A stretch of DNA of 53,062 bases from Terriglobia bacterium (GTDB lineage: Bacteria; Acidobacteriota; Thermoanaerobaculia; Thermoanaerobaculales; Thermoanaerobaculaceae), in the NCBI GenBank assembly GCA_020073245.1, contig JAIQFQ010000025.1, positions 1-53,062 of the forward strand, read 5' to 3'. Below are positions 24,350-31,545 of this stretch, in pieces. A model generated the notes under the pieces. It worked only from the letters and a program-made list of their open reading frames with translations. It made no database searches and was not told the DNA's origin. A program made the position numbers and the translations under genes. The first letter of the stretch is position 1. Each line of letters begins with the position of its first letter.

Positions 24350-25706
24350 GGCTCGCCTCCGCGACGTGCGACGGTTTCAGGGTTAACAGGTATGCAGCCA
24401 AGGCTTCCTGCTCCTCGTCGGTCCCGACCAACGGCGGCATCAAGGGGTAGTCCAGCTTCTCGGTGGCGACGTGCCCCTGGTGCGAGTACTTCCCCGTGGC
24501 GTACTCCTTCCCCTCCTCGTGAAGGGCCGAGAGGATGCCCTTGAGCATGTCGGGGTCGACCGGCGCCACCAGCGCGCGGATCGACAGGTAGCCGTCGACC
24601 GTGTGACACGATTCACACTCGGCGCGAAACACGGCGCGGCCTTTCGCCTCGATGCTCGCGGCGCTGCCGCGAGCCGCCCAGAGCGCTTTGGCCAGCACGC
24701 CGCGCTGGTTCAGGTCGGCGATCTCGCTCACGCGAATTCCGTTCGAGAACATGAAGTCGCGGATCACGAACGGCTTCCTTGCCCCTTCCCGAAGGCGCTC
24801 GAAGCCTCCGAAGAAGGCGAACGCGACGAGCATTGCGGCTACCGCGGTGGGCCAGCGGTGGAATCTCGGCGCCGCGAGCGCGAAGAGCGCGACCAGGAGG
24901 TATGCCGCAAGCGCCCACAGCACCAGGTGCCGCGTCGAGGCCAGCGCCGCCAGTAGCGGCTTGCTCCCCAGGAAGATCGCCTTCACCGAACCGGGCAGCG
25001 CGAACTCCCACCACCGGTAGCCTGCGTAGGCCAGGAGCGCGCCGACGACTTGGAACACCGCCAGCAGCCGCACCATTCGGGCCCGCACCGGCACGTCGGG
25101 CTCGCGCCCCGCCGCCAGAGTGAGGTAAGCGCCCGCCAGGAGGAGACAAATGCCGGTACGCAGCACGAGGCCGGGCAGGTAGCCGGGGTTGAAGATCCCG
25201 TCCCAGAAGGAGTGGGTCTCCAGCCAGCGTCCCGGGGTGAGCATGAACGACAGGATCCCCTGGATGATGACCAGCGACATGTACGCGGCGAAGAAGTACA
25301 GCCAGATGATCAGGAGATGCGTGCGGGGCTTCACCTTCTCCCAGGTGGCGTAGTAGATCAGCGCGGTTGCGACCTCCAGGATGAAGAAGCCCCACTCGGC
25401 CGCCCACCCCCAGACGTAGTTGTGGATGAGGGCGGAGGTCGCCGCCGGCTGGACGAGACCGATCGTCACCCAGATGCCGACCCCCGAGATCGCCCCGAAC
25501 ACCGTCGAGACCAGGATCAGCATCAGCGAGCTGCGCTTCGCAAGAGCGCGCATCGCGGGGTTGCGCCGCCGCACCGCCAGCGTCTCGATCGCGGCGATGG
25601 CGAACCCGCCGCCGATCGCGAAGTGTGAGACCAGGACGTGGGCGATCGCGACGATCCCGATGAGCACGCCGCCGCCCAGCCCGAGGTTCCAGATTGGGTA
25701 GTCCAC
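24339..25706 (-). CDS. cytochrome bd-superfamily subunit I fused to cytochrome c
   Basis: 455 residues. The first about 310 residues are a CydA-like membrane domain with nine or so helices: His23 and His28 in IAHVLVSHFAIGGG, and the pair Glu104/Glu111 in WGWAAEWGFFILEVATALIYY, matching the glutamates of the active site in CydA. A C-terminal periplasmic cytochrome c domain (about 345-455) has CESCHT (Cys364, Cys367, His368) and a probable axial Met423 in DYPLMPPLVG. Cytochrome bd relatives with a c domain have been described as putative oxygen reductases taking electrons from cytochrome c or quinol. GTG 25706 has AGGAGG 8 bases upstream. It forms a pair with the overlapping downstream gene. 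Confidence 0.82.
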   Translation of the reverse strand: MDYPIWNLGLGGGVLIGIVAIAHVLVSHFAIGGGFAIAAIETLAVRRRNPAMRALAKRSSLMLILVSTVFGAISGVGIWVTIGLVQPAATSALIHNYVWGWAAEWGFFILEVATALIYYATWEKVKPRTHLLIIWLYFFAAYMSLVIIQGILSFMLTPGRWLETHSFWDGIFNPGYLPGLVLRTGICLLLAGAYLTLAAGREPDVPVRARMVRLLAVFQVVGALLAYAGYRWWEFALPGSVKAIFLGSKPLLAALASTRHLVLWALAAYLLVALFALAAPRFHRWPTAVAAMLVAFAFFGGFERLREGARKPFVIRDFMFSNGIRVSEIADLNQRGVLAKALWAARGSAASIEAKGRAVFRAECESCHTVDGYLSIRALVAPVDPDMLKGILSALHEEGKEYATGKYSHQGHVATEKLDYPLMPPLVGTDEEQEALAAYLLTLKPSHVAEASHVN

Positions 25707-25784
25707 TCCGGCCTCCTTTCATCATTCCGATCGAACGCTTGGCCAACTTTACCATCTCCAGGCCGATAGGGAGGGCCGTGTCGC

Positions 25785-25812
25785 AGAAAAAGAGGCCACC
25801 CGAAGGTGGCCC
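25785..25812 (-). terminator. UUCG-loop intrinsic terminator of the FadL-esterase unit
   Basis: On the minus strand a perfect GGCCACC/GGTGGCC stem with a TTCG loop is followed by TCTTTTT. This is a textbook intrinsic terminator about 25 bases past the esterase stop. Confidence 0.85.
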
Positions 25813-25837
25813 CTGATGGTTGCGGCTGCAATCGGGG

Positions 25838-27301
25838 TTACGGCTTCTCTTTGGTGGTCTGCTTGCTGCCCGGTTGAGCCGTGACGCGACGGTGGATCGT
25901 ATGCCCAGGCTGCAGCTTGTCGGTGAGAGCGTACGGTGCGTAGGCCTTCACCATCGCGACCGCGGCCTGCTCGGAGACCACCGTGTTGGCGGCGAGCACC
26001 GAGGTGGCACTGGCTGCTCCCTCGCCCGTGAGGAAAGGACGGAGGTCGATGTCCGCGAGCTTCGTGCCGAAGTTCGAATTGATCGCCTTGATCCACTCTC
26101 TCGCCACGAGGGCGTAGCCCAGAGCCGACGGATGGACCCCGTCGTACCCGAACATGCCCCCGGTCAAGAACGATGTCGTGAGGTGGATACCGCCGATGAG
26201 CACGCCGCTCTGGGCCCAGTTGCGGTACACGGCGTTGAGGTCGATCACTTTCGCCCCGACCGCTGTTGCGACGCCCTTGATCACGTCGTTGTACTCCCCG
26301 ATCCGTTGGACGATCGCACCCATCTCCGCGGCGCGCAAGATCACTCCGGCGTGCAGCCCGGTGCCATCGATGGACCCTTCGGGAAGCGGTAGGCCCGTGC
26401 CGCCCGCCGCTCGCGGGATACCGATTCCCTGAGCGAGGAGTGAAGACGCCAGCAAGGTGACGAAGTCGTTCTCGGACAGGGGACCGGCCTCGCCGATCAG
26501 CGGGATGTGGGAGCCGTCGGCTGGATTGACGATGTACGGCTTGATCGTCGTGACGAACGGGAGCACATCCTGGATCGTGGCGACCATGATGCTCGCGTTC
26601 GGCCGCGTCTGCCGCAGGGCGCCGAGGAGCTGCGTGTACTGGGTCTGGAAGTCGGCCTTGGTTGTCAGGGTCACGCCATCCAGGACCACCGCCGACTCGG
26701 CGGCGCCCAGGGCCTCGTTGCTCCCGATCGCGACCGTGATGAACGTCGGCTGAAGGGCGATCGCCTGAGCTACCGCCGTCGCCGGGGTTGAGGTCCCGGG
26801 AAACACCGGGAAGCGCAGCACGAGGTCGGAGAACGGCACGTTCTTGCCTACCGCGCCCGCGGCGTACTGGCCAAAGTCGGCGGCAAGGTTGTAGATGTTG
26901 CCCGTCCGGGTGAGCAGGTCCAGGGTGTTGGCCCCGTCGATGCCGAGGTTGTTGTATGGCACCGGGAGATTTGCGTTGAGAGGGGCGCCCGCCCCGGACT
27001 TCATCTCGATGTCCGGGCTGACGCCGAGCGGTGTGATCGCAAGAGCATTCAAGTACAGCAGCGGCGGGAGCCCGGGTTCGCTCACCAGGGGCTGCTGGAA
27101 CCCCGTGATTCCCGCCTGCCTCGCGATGATCGCCGGGACCGAGTTCTTCTGGTACGTCTCGACCGACCCGAAGTTCACGACGCCGGCGGTCAGGCTGTCA
27201 CCGAGCGCCACGTATTGCGAGAAATCCACCTGGGCGAACGCGGCCCCCGCGGCGAGCGCGGCTACGAGCCCAAGGAGCAGAGTTGTGCGTGCTTTTCTCA
27301 T
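25838..27301 (-). CDS. secreted SGNH/GDSL-family esterase
   Basis: 487 residues. A signal peptide (TTLLLGLVAALAAGAAFA) is followed by block I YVALGDSLTAG with nucleophile Ser36, a block III-like ITVAIGSNEAL (oxyanion Asn), and block V FGYDGVHPSALGY with the Asp-His pair of the triad. The family hydrolyses esters of lipids, carbohydrates or acylated substrates. The protein is longer than minimal SGNH enzymes because of insertions between blocks I and III; no autotransporter barrel is present. AGGAGG lies 6 bases before ATG 27301. The gene follows the FadL-like porin by 9 bases within one complete transcription unit, which suggests that it releases fatty acids for uptake by the porin. Confidence 0.85.
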   Translation of the reverse strand: MRKARTTLLLGLVAALAAGAAFAQVDFSQYVALGDSLTAGVVNFGSVETYQKNSVPAIIARQAGITGFQQPLVSEPGLPPLLYLNALAITPLGVSPDIEMKSGAGAPLNANLPVPYNNLGIDGANTLDLLTRTGNIYNLAADFGQYAAGAVGKNVPFSDLVLRFPVFPGTSTPATAVAQAIALQPTFITVAIGSNEALGAAESAVVLDGVTLTTKADFQTQYTQLLGALRQTRPNASIMVATIQDVLPFVTTIKPYIVNPADGSHIPLIGEAGPLSENDFVTLLASSLLAQGIGIPRAAGGTGLPLPEGSIDGTGLHAGVILRAAEMGAIVQRIGEYNDVIKGVATAVGAKVIDLNAVYRNWAQSGVLIGGIHLTTSFLTGGMFGYDGVHPSALGYALVAREWIKAINSNFGTKLADIDLRPFLTGEGAASATSVLAANTVVSEQAAVAMVKAYAPYALTDKLQPGHTIHRRVTAQPGSKQTTKEKP

Positions 27302-27310
27302 CGTTCCCTC

Positions 27311-28600
27311 CTAGAACTTGTGGACCACGGTGAAGCCGAACAGGTGGGCCGTGGTCTTGTAGCTGCCTTCGTACACGTCGTAGTTCATCCCCTCGGTGCT
27401 CCGGTCCTTGAACCTCAGGTACATGTAGCTGAGATCCAGCCGCGTCTTTGGAGAAAGGCTGATGGAGGCGCCTATGCTCGCGCCCTTGCGCTCCGCGTCC
27501 GGAAGCAGCGGGGAGACCGACTCCGTGGGAACCGGGGTTTTGTCATCCAGTACGCCAAACTGCCAGGCCAGCGACGGCGACGCCTTGTACTCCACGCCGA
27601 GGCGGTAGCAGCTGCTGTCCTGGTAGTTCTCGGGGCGGGTCTCGGACAGCGCCGGGTAGCCGACCAGCTCGATCGGGAGGTTCTTGAAGCTCGACCACCC
27701 CATCCGCACCATGTCGGCCTCGATGCCGAGCTTGCTGCCGTGCCAGGCGAGCGCGAAGCGGGTCTCGTCGGGGAACTTGATCGAGGTCTTGGCGGTCGGC
27801 TTCGTGGTGAACGGGATTTGGGTCCGCACGATCGCGTCGAAATCGTCCCTGCCGGTCGCGTACTGGGTGAACGAGGCTTTCCCCGTGTAGTCGATCTTGA
27901 CGTTGGACCGGTAGGTCACGCCGATGGAGAACCCGTTGTCCAGCTTGCCAAGGAGGCCCACGTTCCAGCCGAGGCCGCCCTTGTAGTCGGTGTAGAGGTG
28001 TACTTGCCCCACCTCAACAACCTGGAGAGTGTACGGGTAGATCGCGCCGAGCGAGCGGGTAAGGTTGAGGCCCGAGTAGAAGTAGTCGATACCGGCCGCC
28101 AGCGCGAGGTGCTCGGTGAGCTTGTACGAGAGCGTCGGGTTCAGGTTGAAAACCTTGAGATCAACCCGCCTGGTGATGTACTTGCCCGCGTAATCGTCCG
28201 GCCACCAGGTCCCGAGGCCGAACGGCGTATAGACGCCGACGCCCCAGTGGAGGTCAGGCGTGAGTTCGCCCGTGAGGTAGATATGAACCGGAAAGAAGAT
28301 CTGTTTCTTCAGGTCCACCGAGTATCCCTGGCCTGGGTAGGGGTCGGCGCCGTGGAACGTGCTCGACTCCGTGATGAAGTACACGCCAGCTGCCAACTGT
28401 GTTCCCGGCAGAAACGCGATCCCAGCGGGGTTGTAGTAGATCGCGGTGGGGTCGTCCGCGGTCGCCCCGAACGCGCCTCCGAGGCCCACGGCGCGCGCCC
28501 CGTGCTCGAAGAGCGCGAACCCCGCCCCGAAGCTGGAGGTCGGCGCCAGCAGCAGAAAAGCCACGAGCACCGGAAGCCCGATCCTTCTAGCCATTCTCAT
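27311..28600 (-). CDS. FadL/OmpP1-type outer-membrane transporter
   Basis: 429 residues. The signal peptide (LPVLVAFLLLAPTSSFG) is followed by the FadL start AGFALFEHGARAVGLGGAFGATADDPTAIYYNPAGIAFL, which contains the NPA motif of the family. The remainder alternates beta-strand patterns and ends in Phe (VVHKF), as for BAM-folded barrels. The family imports hydrophobic compounds such as long-chain fatty acids or aromatic hydrocarbons. ATG 28600 is chosen on an AAGGAGAGG site; the frame is open further to 28696. A sigma70-like promoter lies 49 bases upstream. Confidence 0.9.
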   Translation of the reverse strand: MRMARRIGLPVLVAFLLLAPTSSFGAGFALFEHGARAVGLGGAFGATADDPTAIYYNPAGIAFLPGTQLAAGVYFITESSTFHGADPYPGQGYSVDLKKQIFFPVHIYLTGELTPDLHWGVGVYTPFGLGTWWPDDYAGKYITRRVDLKVFNLNPTLSYKLTEHLALAAGIDYFYSGLNLTRSLGAIYPYTLQVVEVGQVHLYTDYKGGLGWNVGLLGKLDNGFSIGVTYRSNVKIDYTGKASFTQYATGRDDFDAIVRTQIPFTTKPTAKTSIKFPDETRFALAWHGSKLGIEADMVRMGWSSFKNLPIELVGYPALSETRPENYQDSSCYRLGVEYKASPSLAWQFGVLDDKTPVPTESVSPLLPDAERKGASIGASISLSPKTRLDLSYMYLRFKDRSTEGMNYDVYEGSYKTTAHLFGFTVVHKF

Positions 28601-28648
28601 GCCCCTCTCCTTCCCTTGGCCCCCCGATGAGGCGGGTTGTTGGGGGTC

Positions 28649-28677
28649 ACTGTATTGAACGCCGGTCAGCTCGTCAA
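28649..28677 (-). promoter_or_regulatory. sigma70-like promoter of the FadL-esterase unit
   Basis: On the minus strand TTGACG (28677-28672), exactly 17 bases and TACAGT (28654-28649) precede the porin gene. Start of transcription would be near 28642, giving a 42-base leader with the ribosome-binding site. Confidence 0.65.
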
Positions 28678-28796
28678 CTTTGTTGCGACTCGTCACAAGG
28701 TAACGGCGTGAAAGGCGCCAGGCAGGAGGGCGGGGGAACCACGGAAAGCCGCGACGGCAAATAGAGATAGCGACCGGAGTGGTCGCGAACCCCCCG

Positions 28797-28831
28797 CCCC
28801 AAAAGAAATGAGCGCCCCAACGATGGGGCGC
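28797..28831 (-). terminator. terminator of the anti-sigma/phosphatase unit
   Basis: Minus-strand stem GCGCCCC/GGGGCGC with a six-base loop, followed by TCATTTCTTTT. It lies about 70 bases past the stop of the soluble SpoIIE-type phosphatase. Confidence 0.75.
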
Positions 28832-28898
28832 CGGAGGAAGGAGAAGACGGGTCTGACTTCAAATTATGCCTCGTCAGACACTCTGTCGGTGACGCCGG

Positions 28899-30443
28899 TC
28901 ACGCAGGAGTCCGACGGGCAGCCAGGACGGTGCGGTCGTCGTGAGGTGGGGCGCCGCCGGTGTGAGCCGCCACGGCCGCGAAGAGCTCGTCGACCAGCTG
29001 CTGCATCGTCAATCCGCGGCGCGTCTCCGCCAGCAAGGTGATCCCCTCGATCCCGAAGTCGGCCCCGTCCTCGCCGGGTGCGGGCGCCTCCGACAGGCCG
29101 TCCGTGTACGCGAGGAGCACGGAGCCGGGGGACAGCTCAGCGCGGCTCGACGGATATTTCACGTCCCGCAGCAGTCCGAGCGGGGGTCCGATCGCCCGCA
29201 GCTGCGAGCACGCGCCGGACGGATCGATCAGCAGGACTGGGTTGTGTCCGGCCGAGACCCACTCCAGCTCGCCGCCGCTCCTGAGGAATGCCAAGAACAC
29301 GGTTGCGAACTTGCTTTCGGGCGTCGAGTCCAGGACGTGCAGGTGAAGCCGACGCACCAACTCTTCGAGGGTCGGGGCGCTCTGCACCAAGAGGCGCACG
29401 GCGGCCTGCAGCGAGGCCGCCATCAACGCGGCAGGGACGCCCTTCCCCGCCACGTCACCCAGCATGAGGAAGAGCCCCTTTGGGGTCGCGATGACGTCGT
29501 ACACGTCGCCGCCTACCCGGCGCGACGGTTCGCTCTTCGCGGCGATGTCGAACCCCGGAGGCGTCGGGATCGACGCGGGGAGCAGCTGGCGCTGGATGGT
29601 GGCCGCGAGCTCCATCTCACGCTCGGTGCGCTCCTGCTCCAGTGACTCGAGGTGGAGCGTCGCGTTCTCAAGCGCCACAGCCGCCTGGGAAGCGTAGAGC
29701 GCCAGCGTTTCGGCGTCGGTCGCGGCGAAGGGCGCGGTGCCGCCCCGGACCTCTCGCTCGGCGAGCGCCAGCACGCCGAGCCGGCCGCGCCGGCCCGTCA
29801 CGGGGACGGCCAGCCTCCCGGGCTCAATGAGCCCTTCGTCGGGGAGTACCGCCGCCTCGTCTGCGCTCAGGACGGCACCCCCGACTCGCGCCGCCATCAT
29901 GCACCCCCCGTCGGCGCAAACGTCCGTCGTTTCCGCTCCGGTGATGCGCACCCCAAGGCTCGCCGTGCCCTGAAAGGTGAGCCAGACTTCGCCCCGCCGC
30001 GCATCCAGGAGGGCCGTGGCGTGCATCAGCAGCTCCTCCGCGATGCGGGCCGGATCGAGAGTCCCGCCGAGCGCCTCGGCGATCGCCCGGAGCGACTCCA
30101 CCTCCCACATCCTGCGCCGCTCCGCGAACCGGGCCTGCTTGAGGTCCTCGCGCATGACCCAGGTGCCGAGCACCAATCCGGCGGCTATCCGCAACGGCTC
30201 CGCCGGCTCGTTGCCTCCATCGAACTCGAACCAGAATACGTCCCGGCCCGCAGGGAGCTCGAATCTGCGGTGCTCCGCACCCGTCGCGCCCGTGCTCGCG
30301 AGCACCTGGCCGCCTCGGCCGATCGCCCCGCACGTTGCGGCCGTGCCCGCGAGCAGGCTCTCCAGCACCGCGTGCGGGAGCGGGACTCCGCCCTCCTTCT
30401 GCGGTCGGGCCGCGAACTCGAGGACCTTCAGGACGTCTTTCAT
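28899..30443 (-). CDS. GAF-domain SpoIIE/RsbU-type PP2C phosphatase
   Basis: 514 residues, soluble. A short N-terminal region is followed by a GAF domain (about 115-265, ending in ALYASQAAVALENA), a linking helix with EREMELAATIQRQLLPASIP, typical of RsbU-like phosphatases, and a SpoIIE-type PP2C domain (about 300-510). The metal-binding Asp residues appear in RRVGGDVYDVI, LMLGDVAGKGVPAALMAA, LLAYTDGLSEA and HDDRTVLAAR. Such enzymes dephosphorylate STAS antagonists in partner-switching systems. It overlaps the STAS gene directly upstream (ATGA), so its likely substrate is that STAS protein. Confidence 0.9.
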   Translation of the reverse strand: MKDVLKVLEFAARPQKEGGVPLPHAVLESLLAGTAATCGAIGRGGQVLASTGATGAEHRRFELPAGRDVFWFEFDGGNEPAEPLRIAAGLVLGTWVMREDLKQARFAERRRMWEVESLRAIAEALGGTLDPARIAEELLMHATALLDARRGEVWLTFQGTASLGVRITGAETTDVCADGGCMMAARVGGAVLSADEAAVLPDEGLIEPGRLAVPVTGRRGRLGVLALAEREVRGGTAPFAATDAETLALYASQAAVALENATLHLESLEQERTEREMELAATIQRQLLPASIPTPPGFDIAAKSEPSRRVGGDVYDVIATPKGLFLMLGDVAGKGVPAALMAASLQAAVRLLVQSAPTLEELVRRLHLHVLDSTPESKFATVFLAFLRSGGELEWVSAGHNPVLLIDPSGACSQLRAIGPPLGLLRDVKYPSSRAELSPGSVLLAYTDGLSEAPAPGEDGADFGIEGITLLAETRRGLTMQQLVDELFAAVAAHTGGAPPHDDRTVLAARRTPA

Positions 30444-30802
30444 TGGGTGCGTGCGAGCTCGAAGAGGGCGGTGGCGCGGTCGGGGAAGATGCGGGCATAC
30501 TGGGCCAGCCCCATGATCTGGAAGGTCTTCGCGATGCTGGGTGTCAGACTGCAGAAGGCGAGCGTGCCCTTGACCTCGAGCGTCCGCTCGAGCACCTCGA
30601 GCAGGAGCGAGATCCCGATGGAGTTGATGATCCGCGTCGCGTGCAGGTCGAGCAAGAGGTTGCGGGAGCCGGTGTCCAGGAGTTTGCGGGCCTCGCGGGC
30701 GATCACCTCGCCGCCCTCGTTGTTGATGTAGCCCGCAACTTCCAGCACCGCCGTGGGCCCATCCTGCGCTGCCAGGGTCAGCTCGAAGGTATCCACCGTC
30801 AC
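30440..30802 (-). CDS. STAS-domain anti-sigma factor antagonist
   Basis: 120 residues, one STAS domain: TAVLEVAGYINNEGGEVIAREARKLL, NLLLDLHATRIINSIGISLLLEVLE. The phosphorylation loop reads INSIGISLL, with Ser in the position phosphorylated by RsbW/SpoIIAB-type kinases (usually DSSGLG). GTG 30802 is taken because GGGAGGG lies 3-9 bases upstream and the domain begins there; it overlaps the kinase stop (GTGA). It lies between a kinase and a phosphatase gene, a complete partner-switch set. Confidence 0.86.
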   Translation of the reverse strand: MTVDTFELTLAAQDGPTAVLEVAGYINNEGGEVIAREARKLLDTGSRNLLLDLHATRIINSIGISLLLEVLERTLEVKGTLAFCSLTPSIAKTFQIMGLAQYARIFPDRATALFELARTQ

Positions 30803-31224
30803 TCCCCTCCCGTGCGCCGGATCATGTGTACCTTGGTCAAGCCGGGGCGGGATGTGATCGTGACGTCGTCCATGAGGCGCCGGACCAGCTCCAGCCCCCA
30901 CCCGCGCTTTCGTTTTGAGTGCAGCTTAGCCTCCAGCACCGGGCGCGCCACCCCGGACGGATCGAATCCGGGCCCGTGGTCCGTCACGACCACTTCGAGC
31001 CATGGGCGAGCGGCGTTCGGGTGGGCGGCGAGTTCCACCTCGACCTCACCCGCACCGTACTCGAGAGCGTTCAGGCATGCCTCCACAACCGCCAGCTTGA
31101 CCTCGGCAAGGGTATCACGAGGAAAGGCGATGCGGCGCCCCAGTTTCTCCACCGCGTCGCCCGCGATCAACTCCGCGCGAGCGACCTGCGGCAACACGAG
31201 GCGCAGCCGGACAGGCTCAGCCAT
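30799..31224 (-). CDS. RsbW/SpoIIAB-like serine kinase (anti-sigma factor type)
   Basis: 141 residues, one GHKL ATPase domain: N box VKLAVVEACLNALEYGAGEV, G1 box VVTDHGPGFDPSG, G2 box KRKRGWGLELVRRLMDDV. In partner switching it phosphorylates the STAS protein and may sequester a sigma factor or another target. GGGAG lies 8 bases before ATG 31224. It is the first gene of the unit, about 200 bases downstream of the predicted sigma54 start site. No sigma factor gene is in the window, so its target is unknown. Confidence 0.87.
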   Translation of the reverse strand: MAEPVRLRLVLPQVARAELIAGDAVEKLGRRIAFPRDTLAEVKLAVVEACLNALEYGAGEVEVELAAHPNAARPWLEVVVTDHGPGFDPSGVARPVLEAKLHSKRKRGWGLELVRRLMDDVTITSRPGLTKVHMIRRTGGE

Positions 31225-31435
31225 TCGCCTGGCTCCCGTTCGTCGGAATCACAGCGTCAGAAGTAGGCCGAGCAGGCGCCAGGCGACGCGCGCACCCTGG
31301 GTGATTGCGTCCGAGAACACCGCGCCACCACCCAACAGCCCGCCGCCGATCGCCGCCCATGGCCGAGTCAGCGGTTCGAGGAACCGACCGGCGAGAAGAC
31401 TGACCGATGGGAACGGCACCATGACCGCTCCGGTG

Positions 31436-31451
31436 TGCAAATCTCCCGCCA
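31436..31451 (-). promoter_or_regulatory. sigma54 (-24/-12) promoter of the kinase-STAS-phosphatase unit
   Basis: The minus strand reads TGGCGGGAGATTTGCA, which fits TGGCAC-N5-TTGCW with GG and GC at the invariant spacing. Predicted start is near 31425. The gene immediately upstream encodes a sigma54 activator. Confidence 0.7.
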
Positions 31452-31517
31452 ACAGCCGGAACTATTTTGAAATCAACAAAATGAGCTGAAAACCTACCTC
31501 CAAGGGTCGTCAGCGTC

Positions 31518-31534
31518 CGTTGCACTATGCAACG
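31518..31534. promoter_or_regulatory. palindromic activator-binding site candidate 1
   Basis: CGTTGCA-CTA-TGCAACG, perfect 7-base arms. Its centre is about 100 bases upstream of the predicted sigma54 start, the usual position of enhancer sites for sigma54 activators. Confidence 0.5.
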
Positions 31535-31545
31535 TATCCCGGTGG

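Larger units (their letters stand above)
31225..31545 (-). other. regulatory interval between activator and kinase genes
   Basis: This 321-base interval has no supported gene. It contains, in the direction of transcription, a 7-base-arm palindrome (31518-31534), an AT-rich stretch of about 43 bases (31456-31498) that contrasts with the GC-rich surroundings, a sigma54-type promoter (31436-31451) and a leader of about 200 bases. A 57-codon hydrophobic frame inside the leader starts too close to the predicted 5' end to have a ribosome site. Confidence 0.6.

Noticed and set aside
31249..31422. 57-codon hydrophobic frame before the RsbW-like gene
   Set aside because: Its ATG lies about 3 bases from the predicted sigma54 transcript start, so the GGAG in front of it would not be in the mRNA; no homology recognised.
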